Source: Klebsiella sp. BIGb0407 (lineage in GTDB: Bacteria; Pseudomonadota; Gammaproteobacteria; Enterobacterales; Enterobacteriaceae). Taken from it: 64,000 nucleotides of DNA. This document shows, piece after piece, positions 29,583-40,130 of this stretch. The stretch spans positions 248,001-312,000 of the forward strand of contig NZ_JANUEQ010000002.1 in NCBI RefSeq assembly GCF_024807845.1, given 5' to 3'. The notes under the pieces are model-generated. The model was not told the DNA's origin and did no database searches. It saw only the letters and a program-made list of their open reading frames with translations. The translations under genes were made by a program, and so were the position numbers. The stretch's first letter is position 1, and every line of letters begins with the position of its first letter.

Positions 29583-30821
29583 TTAGTAGAGCAGACGAGC
29601 GCGAATGGTTCCCGGGATTGCTTTCATCAGTTTCAGTGCACTTTCAGCACGTTCTTCTGAAGCATCAACATCGATAACCACGTAACCCATTTGTGGGGTG
29701 GTTTGCAGATACTGAGCGGCAATGTTGATCCCTTGATCGGTAAAGACCTGGTTCAGAGCCGTCATAACTCCTGGACGATTTTCATGGATGTGTAACAGAC
29801 GGCTTGAGGTGCCACCGTGCAACGGCAAAGAAACTTCCGGGAAGTTAACCGCTGACAGCGTAGAACCATTGTCAGAGTACTTAGCCAGTTTACCTGCCAC
29901 TTCCAGACCGATGTTTTCCTGTGCTTCCTGAGTCGAACCACCAATATGCGGGGTCAGGATCACGTTATCAAATTCACACAGTGGAGAGATGAACGGATCG
30001 CTGTTGGTTGCGGGTTCAGTCGGGAACACGTCAATCGCCGCACCTGCCAGATGTTTACTTGATAACGCATTACACAGCGCAGGAATATCAACCACCGTGC
30101 CGCGGGAAGCGTTGATCAGCAGTGATCCTGGCTTCATCAAGGCGATCTCCGCAGCACCCATCATATTTTTGGTAGAAATATTTTCAGGTACATGCAGACT
30201 GACAACATCACTCATATTCAGTAAGTCAGAGAGGTGCTGTACTTGGGTTGCGTTACCCAGCGGCAGTTTGCTTTCAATATCGTAGAAGAAAACATGCATG
30301 CCCAGAGATTCAGCCAGGATCCCCAGTTGAGTACCAATGTGGCCATAACCGATGATACCCAGTTTTTTACCGCGCGCTTCATAAGAACCGACCGCCAGTT
30401 TATTCCACTGACCACGGTGTGCTTTCGCATTCGCTTCAGGAATACCACGTAACAGCAGCAGTAATTCACCAATCACCAGTTCCGCTACAGAACGGGTGTT
30501 AGAGAATGGCGCGTTAAATACCGGTACACCACGGTTAGCCGCAGCGACTAAATCAACCTGGTTAGTACCGATACAGAAGCACCCGACAGCAACTAGTCGC
30601 TCAGCGGAGGCTAAAACTTCTGCGCTTAAATGAGTTCGGGAACGTAAACCAATGAAATGTGCATCACGAATGGCCTCTTTTAGCTCTTCTGTGTCCAGAG
30701 CGCCTTTGTGATACTCAATATTGGTATAACCTGCTGCACGAAGATTATCGACAGCTTTCTGATGGACACCTTCAACCAGCAGAAACTTAATTTTCTCTTT
30801 TTCTAGTGATACTTTTGCCAT
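29583..30821 (-). CDS. serA: D-3-phosphoglycerate dehydrogenase SerA
   Basis: SerA starts serine synthesis by oxidising 3-phosphoglycerate and is inhibited by serine through its ACT domain. The 412-residue protein has substrate-binding and NAD domains (GIIGYGHIGTQLG; catalytic R in INASRGTVVD, E in DVFPTEP, H in LTPHIGGST) and a C-terminal ACT domain (about 340-412) ending in LLY. Length and order match E. coli. Confidence 0.97.
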   Translation of the reverse strand: MAKVSLEKEKIKFLLVEGVHQKAVDNLRAAGYTNIEYHKGALDTEELKEAIRDAHFIGLRSRTHLSAEVLASAERLVAVGCFCIGTNQVDLVAAANRGVPVFNAPFSNTRSVAELVIGELLLLLRGIPEANAKAHRGQWNKLAVGSYEARGKKLGIIGYGHIGTQLGILAESLGMHVFFYDIESKLPLGNATQVQHLSDLLNMSDVVSLHVPENISTKNMMGAAEIALMKPGSLLINASRGTVVDIPALCNALSSKHLAGAAIDVFPTEPATNSDPFISPLCEFDNVILTPHIGGSTQEAQENIGLEVAGKLAKYSDNGSTLSAVNFPEVSLPLHGGTSSRLLHIHENRPGVMTALNQVFTDQGINIAAQYLQTTPQMGYVVIDVDASEERAESALKLMKAIPGTIRARLLY

Positions 30822-31016
30822 TTCCCGACCCTATCATTCTCAGATTTGTTGTGTACTACCAGATATTTTCCTCCTGTCAAAATATCAAAATCTACGCGCG
30901 GGGCAATATAAACGATTGCGCAGCCCCACTGACAAATGACAAGAAAAACGAGCTGTCAGCACAATATACTGAGTAACGGAAAGAAGCAGAGATGAATAAC
31001 AGTACTGCAACACAAA

Positions 31017-31032
31017 TGTGATACATGTCACC
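31017..31032. promoter_or_regulatory. Predicted CRP site upstream of serA
   Basis: TGTGATACATGTCACC matches TGTGA-N6-TCACA with one change, in an AA-flanked context, about 196 nt before the serA ATG. cAMP-CRP control of the distal serA promoter is known in E. coli. This site is inferred from sequence only. Confidence 0.55.
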
Positions 31033-31205
31033 AAAATATCCCTAAAAAAAATTTTTCTTTTTTTTATGTATGTACTAAAGACATCAAAAAATCTTATAAC
31101 GGTGAGAAAAGAATTTAAATCAATTTAAAATCAAATGCTTAGATCTATTATTGATATTTTAAAACAAAAAAAGACGGGATATTAACGCAGGATATTAATC
31201 GATAA

Positions 31206-31226
31206 AGGGAGCGCAAGACGCTCCCT
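31206..31226 (-). terminator. rpiA terminator
   Basis: A perfect 8-bp stem (AGGGAGCG / CGCTCCCT) with a 5-nt loop sits a few bases after the rpiA stop and is followed on the minus strand by a short T-rich run. Confidence 0.7.
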
Positions 31227-31233
31227 CACAGCA

Positions 31234-31893
31234 CTATATTTTGAGAACTTTTACGCCACCCTCACTACCGATCAGAGCAATATCAGCTCCGCGCCGGGCG
31301 AACAGACCGACAGTCACCACTCCGGGTATGGCATTGATCTCATCTTCCAGTTTAATCGGCTCCATGATGCTCAATCCGTAAACATCGAGGATCACGTTTC
31401 CATTATCAGTCACCACGCCCTGGCGATATTCAGGACGTCCGCCTAGTTTCACCAGTTTACGTGCAACAGCACTGCGAGCCATAGGAATCACTTCAACCGG
31501 CAGAGGGAATTCACCGAGGATGCCAACCAATTTGGAGGCATCAGCAATGCAGACAAATTTTTCTGCCACAGAGGCGATAATTTTTTCACGCGTTAAGGCA
31601 GCACCACCGCCTTTGATCATCTGCAGCTGCTCATTGATTTCATCGGCGCCATCGACATAAACGCCCAGAGAATCAACCTGGTTAAGATCAAAAACAGGAA
31701 TACCTAAACTAATGAGTTTGGCAGTAGAAGCTTCTGAGCTTGAAACCGCACCTTCTATTTGGTCTTTAATCGTGCCGAGTGCATCAATAAAGTGTGCAGC
31801 TGTACTTCCGGTACCGACACCCACAATGGTTCCGGGTTGCACATACTCTAACGCCGCCCAGCCAACCGCTTTTTTCAGTTCATCCTGCGTCAT
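31234..31893 (-). CDS. rpiA: Ribose-5-phosphate isomerase A
   Basis: RpiA interconverts ribose-5-phosphate and ribulose-5-phosphate. The product has 219 residues, the family length, with [15 protein letters not shown] (phosphate loop), [15 protein letters not shown] and [12 protein letters not shown]. The start is ATG 31893 ([12 protein letters not shown]); the extra upstream codons run through repeat copy 3 and are spurious. It is divergent from argP. Confidence 0.97.
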   Translation of the reverse strand: MTQDELKKAVGWAALEYVQPGTIVGVGTGSTAAHFIDALGTIKDQIEGAVSSSEASTAKLISLGIPVFDLNQVDSLGVYVDGADEINEQLQMIKGGGAALTREKIIASVAEKFVCIADASKLVGILGEFPLPVEVIPMARSAVARKLVKLGGRPEYRQGVVTDNGNVILDVYGLSIMEPIKLEDEINAIPGVVTVGLFARRGADIALIGSEGGVKVLKI

Positions 31894-31989
31894 AATGTTC
31901 TGCCTGTGATATGAAGACTGCTGGCTATTATAAAGCATGAGAATAAAAAATGTGTTTGGGTTTACTGCAATAGGGTGAGGATCACATGC

Positions 31990-32060
31990 GTATAATTCGA
32001 GTTGCTTGTAGACGGTATGAATGCCGGCAACACCCAAGCAACTTGAAGTATGACGTGTAT
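31990..32060. repeat. Imperfect-palindromic intergenic repeat, copy 3 (shortened)
   Basis: This 71-bp version has the same arms (GTATAATTCGAGTTGCTTG ... CCAAGCAACTTGAAGTATGA then CGTGTAT) but lacks most of the middle. It lies in the rpiA-argP divergent gap. Confidence 0.85.
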
Positions 32061-32113
32061 ATGTCATAGTGCAGCTATAAAGCAGTCATAGAACAGATAA
32101 GAGTGAAAGAACC

Positions 32114-33013
32114 ATGAAACGCCCTGACTATAGAACACTACAGGCACTGGATGCCGTTATTCGTGAACGCGGATTTGAGCGCGCAGCCCAAAAGCTGTGT
32201 ATTACCCAATCGGCGGTATCCCAGCGAATTAAACAACTGGAGAATATGTTCGGTCAGCCGCTTTTGGTCCGTACCGTTCCACCGCGCCCGACCGAACAAG
32301 GCCAGAAGCTACTGGCATTACTGCGCCAGGTTGAGCTGCTGGAAGAAGAATGGTTAGGTGATGAGCAAACGGGCTCTACACCATTATTACTTTCACTGGC
32401 AGTCAATGCCGACAGTCTGGCTACCTGGCTGTTACCCGCTCTGGCACCAGTGCTGGTTGACTCCCCTATCCGCCTGAACCTCCAGGTCGAAGACGAAACC
32501 CGTACTCAGGAACGTTTACGTCGTGGGGAAGTGGTCGGGGCCGTTTCTATTCAGCCGCAGCCACTACCAAGCTGTCTGGTAGACAGACTGGGAGCCCTGG
32601 ATTATCTGTTTGTCGGCTCAAAAGCCTTCGCTGAACGCTACTTCCCGAATGGTGTTACTCGCCAGGCGCTGTTAAAAGCCCCTGCCGTAGCCTTTGACCA
32701 TCTCGATGATATGCACCAGGCATTCTTACAGCAGAACTTTGATTTATCGCCAGGCAGCGTGCCTTGCCATATTGTGAATTCGTCGGAAGCCTTTGTGCAA
32801 CTGGCTCGTCAGGGAACCACATGCTGTATGATCCCGCATCTGCAAATCGAACGGGAATTAAATAGCGGAGAGTTGATTGATTTAACGCCAGGCCTGTTGC
32901 AACGCCGCATGCTCTACTGGCATCGCTTCGCACCGGAAAGCCGCATGATGCGCAATGTTACGGATGCGCTGCTGGACTACGCTCATAAAGTTTTAAGGCA
33001 GGATACGGAATAA
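32114..33013 (+). CDS. argP: LysR-type regulator ArgP (IciA)
   Basis: ArgP activates argO with arginine as co-effector, is trapped by lysine, and controls dapB, lysC and others. The 299-residue LTTR has an N-terminal winged HTH (about 4-62; [23 protein letters not shown]) and a type-2 periplasmic-binding-like effector domain. Its target argO lies 0.9 kb downstream on the other strand. Confidence 0.96.
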   Translation: MKRPDYRTLQALDAVIRERGFERAAQKLCITQSAVSQRIKQLENMFGQPLLVRTVPPRPTEQGQKLLALLRQVELLEEEWLGDEQTGSTPLLLSLAVNADSLATWLLPALAPVLVDSPIRLNLQVEDETRTQERLRRGEVVGAVSIQPQPLPSCLVDRLGALDYLFVGSKAFAERYFPNGVTRQALLKAPAVAFDHLDDMHQAFLQQNFDLSPGSVPCHIVNSSEAFVQLARQGTTCCMIPHLQIERELNSGELIDLTPGLLQRRMLYWHRFAPESRMMRNVTDALLDYAHKVLRQDTE

Positions 33014-33019
33014 CAGCCT

Positions 33020-33037
33020 CCCCCTGGTTTCAGGGGG
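33020..33037. terminator. Terminator between argP and yggE
   Basis: CCCCCTG, a 4-nt GTTT loop and CAGGGGG lie between the convergent stops of argP and yggE. The stem is GC-rich and probably works both ways. Confidence 0.65.
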
Positions 33038-33054
33038 AAACTGCTGATAACGAT

Positions 33055-33789
33055 TTACTGAGCGGCCGGAGCTTGTGGGCGTTCGAGTTCAAACACCACA
33101 TCCACCTGATCGTTAAACTGAATAGATTCTCTGTCGTAGGTATCTGCGGCAGAAACTGAAGCGGCCTCATCGGCTGCTTTCATCATTCGCATCACTGGAG
33201 CTGGCTGATAGTTAGAAACGTGATAGCGAACGCTGTAAACCGGGCCTAACTTGCTATGGAAACCTTCGGCAAGCTGTTGAGCCTGACTGATAGCGTCATT
33301 GATTGCGGCTGTACGGGCTTTGTTTTTAAACTCTTCAGGTTCAGCTACACCTAAAGAGACCGAACGAATTTCATTCAGCCCTGCTTTCAATGCACCATCA
33401 AGCAATGGGCTCATTTTATCAAGCTGGCGCAGGGTGACTTCAACCTGACGCACGGCACGATAGCCTTTAAGCTGTGTTTTACCGTCTTTGAGATATTCAT
33501 ATTCAGGCTGAGTACTCAGATTGGCAGCATTGATGTCTTTCTTCTCTACGCCACTCTTCTGCAAGAATGTCATATATTCAGCAACACGCTCATCAACCTG
33601 TTTCTTGGCCGCTGCAGCATCCTTTGCAGAGACACTGACTTCAATAGCCAGTGTTGCCATATCCGGTACTGCACTCACGCTGGCAGTTCCGGAGGTGACA
33701 ATATGCGGGCCATCAGGCAATTCACTCGCCTGAACCGAAGCCGTTGATAGTCCGATCAACGCAGATAATGCTAATATTTTAAACTTCAC
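33055..33789 (-). CDS. yggE: SIMPL-domain periplasmic protein YggE
   Basis: The 244-residue protein has a Sec signal peptide (MKFKILALSALIGLSTASVQA) and a SIMPL/DUF541 domain (about 30-235). The start is GTG 33789 with a perfect GGAGG upstream; longer readings lose the signal peptide. In E. coli YggE lowers oxidative stress, by an unknown mechanism. It lies between argP and argO as in E. coli. Confidence 0.93.
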   Translation of the reverse strand: MKFKILALSALIGLSTASVQASELPDGPHIVTSGTASVSAVPDMATLAIEVSVSAKDAAAAKKQVDERVAEYMTFLQKSGVEKKDINAANLSTQPEYEYLKDGKTQLKGYRAVRQVEVTLRQLDKMSPLLDGALKAGLNEIRSVSLGVAEPEEFKNKARTAAINDAISQAQQLAEGFHSKLGPVYSVRYHVSNYQPAPVMRMMKAADEAASVSAADTYDRESIQFNDQVDVVFELERPQAPAAQ

Positions 33790-33896
33790 TGTATATCCTC
33801 CGCACGCTGTGTCAAAAGTGTCACTCTTGAATTCACTCTGGTTATCCTCTGCCAGCATAAACTCTTGCGCCAGCTTGTCTATCAGACAAAAGCTAA

Positions 33897-34532
33897 TTAT
33901 GCGATTAACTGTTTGAAAAGCTTAACGCCGTCCCATGCTAATTGTAGCGCAATAAACCACATGACAATGCCGACAACACCATTGATCGTCCGCTGCGCTG
34001 AAGCGGTACGTAAACGCGGAGCTAACCAGGCTGCCATCAGCGCCAGGCTATAGAACCAAATAATCGAAGCACTTGCCGTGCCAAGGGCAAACCAGCGCTT
34101 AGGTTCATCAGCCATCTGTCCACCCAGGCTCCCTAATACCACCACGGTATCGATATAAACATGTGGATTAAGCCAGGTCACCGCCAGTACCATCGCCAGC
34201 ACCTTCCAGCGGCTACGCTTTAAAGCTTCGACATCCATCAGCTCAATATTGCGGCTAAAAGCGGTACGTAATGCACCCAGACCATACCAGAGTAAAAATA
34301 ACACCCCGCCCCAAGTCACCAAGGCTAATAGCCAGGGAGATTGCATCAGTAACGCGCTGCCACCAAAAATACCGCCCCAGATCAGTACCAAATCACTGAT
34401 AGCACAGAGTGAGGCAATCATAATGTGGTACTGCCGACGAATGCCCTGGTTTAATACCAGCGCATTTTGCGGCCCTAATGGCAGAATTAATGCTGCACCG
34501 AGTGCAACACCTTGAAAATAATAAAATAACAC
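33897..34532 (-). CDS. argO: Arginine exporter ArgO
   Basis: A 211-residue LysE-family exporter with about six transmembrane segments. The N-terminal [22 protein letters not shown] signature matches ArgO. I chose GTG 34532 (preceded by AGAGG) because it gives the E. coli length; upstream codons are not conserved. It is regulated by ArgP. Confidence 0.95.
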   Translation of the reverse strand: MLFYYFQGVALGAALILPLGPQNALVLNQGIRRQYHIMIASLCAISDLVLIWGGIFGGSALLMQSPWLLALVTWGGVLFLLWYGLGALRTAFSRNIELMDVEALKRSRWKVLAMVLAVTWLNPHVYIDTVVVLGSLGGQMADEPKRWFALGTASASIIWFYSLALMAAWLAPRLRTASAQRTINGVVGIVMWFIALQLAWDGVKLFKQLIA

Positions 34533-34679
34533 GACACACCTCTTTAATACGACTGATTGCAGTGGAGTGTAATGACTTATTATCATTAGATGAAATGGAT
34601 AATTTTAATCTGACATTAACAGAACTGATACTGGAGGAAGGGATTCAGTGAGAGGTATAGCGGAGATAACGAATAATCA

Positions 34680-34707
34680 GGAAAGGGACCAAATACAGCC
34701 CCTTTCC
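34680..34707 (-). terminator. mscS terminator
   Basis: GGAAAGGG and CCCTTTCC pair across a 12-nt loop 13 nt after the mscS stop. Confidence 0.6.
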
Positions 34708-34720
34708 CGATCTGTCTTAA

Positions 34721-35581
34721 TTAAAGGATATCAGCTTCTTTTGCCGGGTTTACATGGATATCCATCTGCGGATACGGCAGGCCTATACCATTGGCATCGA
34801 GCTCTTTTTTAACGCGCTCCAGAACATCCCAGTAAACCATTTGCAAATCACCGCTGTTACTCCAGGCACGCATAATAAAGTTGACTGAAGAGGCTCCCAG
34901 CTCGTTAACACGCACCAGAATCTCACGGTCTTGCAGAATACGCGTTTCAGCCTTCAGAATATCGGTGAGGATCTGCTTCACTTTATCGATATCGGCATCA
35001 TAAGAGACGCTAATGATAAACTCATTGCGACGAGCTGGCTCGCGGGAGAAGTTGATGATGTTACCGCCAATAACTTTCCCATTCGGAACAACAACTATTT
35101 TGCCGTCTGAAGTCCGCAGAGTTGTAGAGAAAATTTGTACGCTAAGCACGGTACCCGCCACACCACCCAGATCGACATATTCGCCAGAACGGAATGGACG
35201 GAAGGTGACGAGTATTACGCCCGCTGCAAGGTTAGACAGCGAACCCTGCAATGCCAGACCAACGGCCAGACCCGCGGCACCTAATACGGCGATAACAGAG
35301 GCGGTCTGGACACCGACGCGCCCTAAAGTCGCAATCAGGGTAAAGGCAATAATACCGTAGCGTACTAACGCTGAAAGAAAATCAGCGACGGTGGCATCAA
35401 TATGCCTGGCCTTCATCACACGGTTAAGCGTCCCGGAAACGATACGGGCAATCATCAAACCTATCATCAGAATGGCTATTGCTGCGACCACATTGACAGC
35501 ATAACTGAGCAGCAGCTCCTGGTTATCGACTAACCAGCCACCCGCATTACCAATCTGATCCGCTACATTAAGTTCTTCCAT
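34721..35581 (-). CDS. mscS: Small-conductance mechanosensitive channel MscS
   Basis: MscS opens on membrane tension to release solutes during hypo-osmotic shock. The 286-residue protein has TM1 (about 25-55), TM2 and the pore-lining TM3 (about 95-128; the Ala/Gly-rich [25 protein letters not shown] region is obvious), then the beta domain and a C-terminal alpha/beta cage. Length equals E. coli MscS. Confidence 0.97.
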   Translation of the reverse strand: MEELNVADQIGNAGGWLVDNQELLLSYAVNVVAAIAILMIGLMIARIVSGTLNRVMKARHIDATVADFLSALVRYGIIAFTLIATLGRVGVQTASVIAVLGAAGLAVGLALQGSLSNLAAGVILVTFRPFRSGEYVDLGGVAGTVLSVQIFSTTLRTSDGKIVVVPNGKVIGGNIINFSREPARRNEFIISVSYDADIDKVKQILTDILKAETRILQDREILVRVNELGASSVNFIMRAWSNSGDLQMVYWDVLERVKKELDANGIGLPYPQMDIHVNPAKEADIL

Positions 35582-35675
35582 TAAATATCCCTTCTCTTAA
35601 CGATTACCGATAAATATTTACCTACAGGTTAGCGGCAAAACGCTATCTGTACATCAGAAAATTACCCGCCCCCTG

Positions 35676-35708
35676 AAAAACATAAGGCCCGCATTCGCGG
35701 GCCTTATG
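35676..35708 (-). terminator. fbaA rho-independent terminator
   Basis: A perfect 12-bp stem (CATAAGGCCCGC / GCGGGCCTTATG) with a 4-nt loop is followed on the minus strand by TTTTT (35676-35680). It is the strongest terminator in the window. Confidence 0.93.
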
Positions 35709-35726
35709 GCAATCAGCAAGTATAGA

Positions 35727-36806
35727 TTACAGAACGTTTACTGCGTTCAGTTCTGCAAAAGCTTGCTCAAGACGTGTAATCATAGAAGTCTGCGAAGCAC
35801 GTAACCAGACACGTGGGTCATAGTATTTTTTGTTCGGCTGGTCAGCGCCTTTCGGGTTGCCCAACTGGCCTTGCAGATAGTCTTCGTTGGTTTTGTAGTA
35901 CTGCAGGATGCCATCCCATGTAGCCCACTGGGTGTCGGTATCAATGTTCATTTTGATAACGCCATAGCCTACAGAGTCTTTGATTTCCTGAGCAGAAGAA
36001 CCAGAACCACCGTGGAATACGAAGTTCAGGCTGTTGTGCGGCAGATTGTGTTTCTTAGAAACATAATCCTGAGAATCACGCAGGATGGTTGGAGTCAGTA
36101 CTACGTTACCTGGCTTATAAACACCGTGAACGTTACCGAAAGAAGCAGCGATAGTGAAACGCGGGCTGATTTTAATCAGTTCAGAGTACGCGTAATCAAC
36201 GTCTTCTGGCTGGGTGTAAAGCGCAGATGCGTCCATATGGCTGTTATCAACGCCATCTTCTTCACCGCCGGTGCAACCCAGTTCGATTTCCAGGGTCATA
36301 CCCATTTTAGCCATACGGGCCAGGTATTTAGAGCTGATTTCGATGTTTTCTTCCAGTGACTCTTCAGACAAGTCAATCATGTGGGAAGAGAACAGCGGTT
36401 TGCCTGTAGCAGCAAAGTGTTTTTCACCTGCGTCCAGCAGACCGTCGATCCATGGCAGCAATTTCTTAGCACAGTGGTCGGTATGCAGGATAACCGGAAC
36501 ACCGTAATGTTCAGCCATCTGATGCACATGATGCGCACCAGAGATTGCACCCAGGATAGCAGCGCCCTGAGGAATATCAGTTTTGATGCCTTTACCTGCG
36601 ATAAAAGCAGCACCGCCGTTAGAGAACTGAATAATAACTGGCGCTTTAACTTTGGCAGCAGTTTCTAATACAGCATTGATGGAGTCAGTTCCGACGCAGT
36701 TTACTGCAGGCAGTGCAAAGTTATTCTCTTTTGCAATCTGGAAAACTTTCTGTACGTCATCACCTGTCAGTACACCTGGTTTTACGAAATCAAAAATCTT
36801 AGACAT
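35727..36806 (-). CDS. fbaA: Fructose-bisphosphate aldolase class II
   Basis: FbaA cleaves fructose-1,6-bisphosphate. It is a 359-residue class IIA enzyme. Zinc and catalytic residues are visible in HTDHCAKKLLPW (D110, H111), NVHGVYKPGN and FHGGSGSSAQEI, and NIDTDTQW binds substrate. It is the last gene of epd-pgk-fbaA, 97 nt after pgk. Confidence 0.98.
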   Translation of the reverse strand: MSKIFDFVKPGVLTGDDVQKVFQIAKENNFALPAVNCVGTDSINAVLETAAKVKAPVIIQFSNGGAAFIAGKGIKTDIPQGAAILGAISGAHHVHQMAEHYGVPVILHTDHCAKKLLPWIDGLLDAGEKHFAATGKPLFSSHMIDLSEESLEENIEISSKYLARMAKMGMTLEIELGCTGGEEDGVDNSHMDASALYTQPEDVDYAYSELIKISPRFTIAASFGNVHGVYKPGNVVLTPTILRDSQDYVSKKHNLPHNSLNFVFHGGSGSSAQEIKDSVGYGVIKMNIDTDTQWATWDGILQYYKTNEDYLQGQLGNPKGADQPNKKYYDPRVWLRASQTSMITRLEQAFAELNAVNVL

Positions 36807-36875
36807 ATCGATGCTTCCTGTAAGTCTGTGAAAAATTCAACTTATCCCACGAATTATTTCGGGGGACATAAAACC

Positions 36876-36899
36876 AACGGGCAGAAATCTCTGCCCGTT
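36876..36899 (-). terminator. Hairpin between pgk and fbaA
   Basis: AACGGGCAG pairs with CTGCCCGTT (9 bp, 6-nt loop) just after the pgk stop. GGTTTTATG follows on the minus strand. It is likely an attenuating or mRNA-stabilising hairpin inside the operon. Confidence 0.6.
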
Positions 36900-36903
36900 A
36901 CTA

Positions 36904-38067
36904 TTACTGCTTAGCGCGCTCTTCGAGCATCGCAACGGCTGGCAATACTTTGCCTTCCACGAATTCGAGGAATGCGCCACCACCGGTAGAAATGTAGGAA
37001 ATTTTGTCTGTAATACCAAACAGGTCAATCGCTGCCAGGGTGTCACCGCCGCCAGCGATAGAGAAAGCTTCGCTATCAGCGATAGCATTGGCTACGATTT
37101 CAGTTCCTTTACGGAAGTTAGGGAACTCAAATACACCAACCGGACCATTCCACAGAATGGTTTTAGCATTTTTCAGAATCTCAGCCAGTTTATGTGCAGA
37201 AACATCGCCCATATCCAGGATCTGCTCTTCATCTTTGATGTCGCTGGTTGATTTCAGAGTGGCAGTCGCAGTTTCAGAGAATTCGGTAGCAACACGAACA
37301 TCTGTAGGAACCGGAATATCACAGATAGTCAGCAGGCGTTTAGCTTCATCAACCAGGTCTGCTTCGTACAGTGATTTACCGACATTGTGCCCTTGAGCAG
37401 CAACGAAGGTGTTAGCAATACCACCGCCAACAATCAGTTGGTCAGCAATTTTAGACAGTGAATCCAGTACGGTCAGTTTAGTGGAAACTTTAGAGCCACC
37501 AACAATAGCAACCATCGGACGAGCAGGTTCTTTCAGCGCTTTACCCAGCGCTTCGAGTTCACCAGCCAGTAATGGGCCAGCACAAGCAACATCAGCAAAT
37601 TTACCGACACCATGGGTAGAAGCCTGTGCGCGGTGAGCGGTACCGAAGGCATCCATTACAAATACGTCGCACAGTGCTGCGTATTGCTTAGACAGAGTCT
37701 CGTCGTCTTTTTTCTCGCCTTTGTTAAAGCGAACGTTTTCCAGAACAACCAGCTCGCCTTCTGCAACTTCAACACCATTCAGGTAATCTTTTACCAGACG
37801 TACCGGAGAAGAGAGTTTTTCTTTCAGGTAATTAACTACTGGCAGCAGAGAGAACTCTTCGTTGTACTCACCTTCAGTTGGGCGTCCCAAATGAGAGGTG
37901 ACCATGACTTTAGCACCTTGCTTAAGGGCTTGTTCAATAGTCGGAAGAGAAGCACGAATACGTGCATCGCTGGTTACTTTTCCGTCTTTAACAGGCACGT
38001 TCAGATCCGCACGAATGAAAACGCGTTTTCCTGCAAGATCCAGATCGGACATCTTAATTACAGACAT
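36904..38067 (-). CDS. pgk: Phosphoglycerate kinase
   Basis: Pgk makes ATP from 1,3-bisphosphoglycerate. In the 387-residue protein are the N-terminal substrate site [15 protein letters not shown], the nucleotide-binding GGSKVSTK and the C-terminal GGGDTLAA. The start is ATG 38067 ([11 protein letters not shown]), family length. It lies 20 nt after epd. Confidence 0.98.
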   Translation of the reverse strand: MSVIKMSDLDLAGKRVFIRADLNVPVKDGKVTSDARIRASLPTIEQALKQGAKVMVTSHLGRPTEGEYNEEFSLLPVVNYLKEKLSSPVRLVKDYLNGVEVAEGELVVLENVRFNKGEKKDDETLSKQYAALCDVFVMDAFGTAHRAQASTHGVGKFADVACAGPLLAGELEALGKALKEPARPMVAIVGGSKVSTKLTVLDSLSKIADQLIVGGGIANTFVAAQGHNVGKSLYEADLVDEAKRLLTICDIPVPTDVRVATEFSETATATLKSTSDIKDEEQILDMGDVSAHKLAEILKNAKTILWNGPVGVFEFPNFRKGTEIVANAIADSEAFSIAGGGDTLAAIDLFGITDKISYISTGGGAFLEFVEGKVLPAVAMLEERAKQ

Positions 38068-38087
38068 GGTGAATCCTCTCATTGATT

Positions 38088-39134
38088 CTAAAATTTTATA
38101 GACGCCATTTGCGTCTTACCTGAAATCCATTGAGCCATAGCCAACGTCGTATCCAGCATTCGGTTGGCAAAGCCCCATTCATTATCACACCAGACAAGCG
38201 TTTTGATCAGATGCTGACCACTGACCCGAGTTTGAGTGCCATCGACGATTGCGCTATGCGGATCGTGATTAAAATCAATTGAGACCAGTGGCAATTCCGT
38301 ATAATCAACTATACCACGAAATGATTCTCTTGCTGCTTTTTGAAGTAAGTCGTTGACTTCAATTGGTTTTACAGCGTGCTTTACCGTGACGCTTAAATCA
38401 ATTGCCGTCACATTGATGGTCGGCACTCGTACCGCTATCGCCTCAAAGCAGTCAGCAAACTTTGGCAAGATACGCGCAATTCCCGCCGCAAGACGGGTAT
38501 CAACCGGAATAATCGACTGGCTGGCGGCGCGTGTGCGGCGCAGATCGGGATGATAAGCATCGATAACCTGCTGGTCATGCATTGCCGAGTGAATAGTCGT
38601 TACAGTCCCTGATTCGATACCAAATGCATCATCGAGTAACTTAATTATAGGAATGATACAGTTGGTGGTACAGGACGCATTGGAAACAATATGATGGTGT
38701 TCTTCTAATAGTAGATGATTTACACCAAACACCACGGTGGCATCAATATCGGCCCCACCCGGGTGTGAAAAGAGCACTTTTTTGGCACCGGCAGCAAGAT
38801 GGGCTTCGCCATCCGCCCGGGAGCCGTAGACACCGGTACAGTCGAGCACAATATCGACGTCCAGTTCATGCCAGGGGAGCGCATCAATTTTTGCTTCGTG
38901 TAACAGGCGAATACTGTCGTTACCGATAAAAAGCTGTTCACGTTCCTGGCGAACATCCCAGGCGAAACGACCATGACTGGTATCATACTTTAGCAGATGT
39001 GCCATACCCGCCGAATCAGCTAGCTCATTAATTGCTACGACGCTGATTTCTGCGCGACGGCCAGACTCGTACAAAGCACGGACGACATTGCGCCCTATGC
39101 GGCCGAATCCATTGATAGCGATGCGTACAGTCAT
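38088..39134 (-). CDS. epd: D-erythrose-4-phosphate dehydrogenase
   Basis: Epd oxidises erythrose-4-phosphate towards pyridoxal phosphate synthesis. The 348-residue GAPDH-like protein has the NAD motif [11 protein letters not shown] and active cysteine SNASCTTNC (about residue 155). The epd-pgk-fbaA order and Epd-type substitutions distinguish it from glycolytic gapA. Confidence 0.96.
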   Translation of the reverse strand: MTVRIAINGFGRIGRNVVRALYESGRRAEISVVAINELADSAGMAHLLKYDTSHGRFAWDVRQEREQLFIGNDSIRLLHEAKIDALPWHELDVDIVLDCTGVYGSRADGEAHLAAGAKKVLFSHPGGADIDATVVFGVNHLLLEEHHHIVSNASCTTNCIIPIIKLLDDAFGIESGTVTTIHSAMHDQQVIDAYHPDLRRTRAASQSIIPVDTRLAAGIARILPKFADCFEAIAVRVPTINVTAIDLSVTVKHAVKPIEVNDLLQKAARESFRGIVDYTELPLVSIDFNHDPHSAIVDGTQTRVSGQHLIKTLVWCDNEWGFANRMLDTTLAMAQWISGKTQMASIKF

Positions 39135-40130
39135 ATCTCTCCTGCCAGTAACCTGGGATTAAGTGGCTGACAGAGTAATCCAGCAACCGCCTGAGTGGAA
39201 TCCTCACTCCCATGAAACAGCAATTATTCGCTTAATTATCTAACGAAACCAGAACTGAAACGGTTCAGCTATAGTAAGGTATTCTACGAATAAAAGGAAC
39301 GTCACATCACCCGTTATCGCACCAAGTTCTGACGGACATCACATTTTTGATGGAATAAATGCAACGAATAAATGACTGGGTGGAATAAAAATCAGCACGT
39401 CCTCCCCCCAGGCACTCTATGCCCAGTTGATGGAAATGCTGGAAGATCGGGAGCTGGGGCAGATTGCAGATGAGCGAGCTGGAGAGGCAGTAATAAACTC
39501 ATCGCTTGGCTTAGATGTATCCAAAGACGCTCCTGAAGTCTCCATTCTCCTAAGATATATGTATCATCTGAAATCAGCGTATAACGATATGCCAGCGGAT
39601 AATGTGCAAATAACTGCCAGGGCGATTGCACTATCGAAACGCAGTATACGGCGCTCAAACTTCCATGACGGATACCTGGATTAAACCAAAAACCCCAGCT
39701 GAAAGATCTATCACTACTTTTCTTGATCCCTGCCAGTGTCGGTACTGTAGATAATGTATGCGTTTTTGGGTTTGACAGCGACATTCAAAGTGAAGTTTTG
39801 ATAAATATATTATTAATGGCAATCCTGCTTAACAACGTTTTATGCATAAGGGTAATATTCATTAAAAATGAAAACCTGATTATGCTTATGATGAAAATAT
39901 CATTCAATTCATTGGGTCTATATTATTTATCATATATGATAAATTACACCACACAGAAATAATCAGATTAATTGCAGTGTTATTGGATGCAGTATCGCCA
40001 ACTCACGCATTTACCCCAAGACTTTCTACTGAAAAGGAAATTTTGTCGATAACTAAGGTAAACCTTAAATACCAATTAATTTTAATATAATAAAATAAAA
40101 ACATGTAAAAAAAATCGATGAAGAAATAAA
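39135..40130. other. About 1 kb with no clear gene
   Basis: The first part holds the epd promoter region. The middle contains the doubtful reading frame listed separately. The last 400 nt are AT-rich and must hold the promoter of the EvgA-like gene. In E. coli several accessory genes (yggC, yggD and others) stand here, so this is a variable junction. Confidence 0.5.
39376..39684 (+). pseudogene. Doubtful reading frame, possible gene remnant
   Basis: An open frame of about 100 codons (…QALYAQLMEMLEDRELGQ…) has protein-like composition, but I see no good start: the first ATG is at 39430 without a ribosome site, and the frame runs upstream to CTG 39376. A 130-codon frame on the other strand overlaps it. 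I do not recognise either. It may be the 3' part of a decayed gene or chance. Confidence 0.25.

Larger units (their letters stand above)
30822..31233. other. serA promoter region and rpiA 3' region
   Basis: A 410-nt AT-rich gap without an ORF. It holds the CRP-like site at 31017-31032, A/T tracts suited to Lrp or H-NS (about 31040-31180) and the rpiA terminator. serA is Lrp- and CRP-controlled in E. coli. Confidence 0.5.

Noticed and set aside
33055-33858. Longer YggE start at 33858
   Set aside because: It adds 23 hydrophilic residues before the signal peptide. GTG 33789 has a perfect GGAGG and family length.
39723-39962. 79-codon plus-strand ORF before the EvgA-like gene
   Set aside because: The start lacks a ribosome site, and the translation is low-complexity Ile/Leu/Asn from AT-rich DNA.
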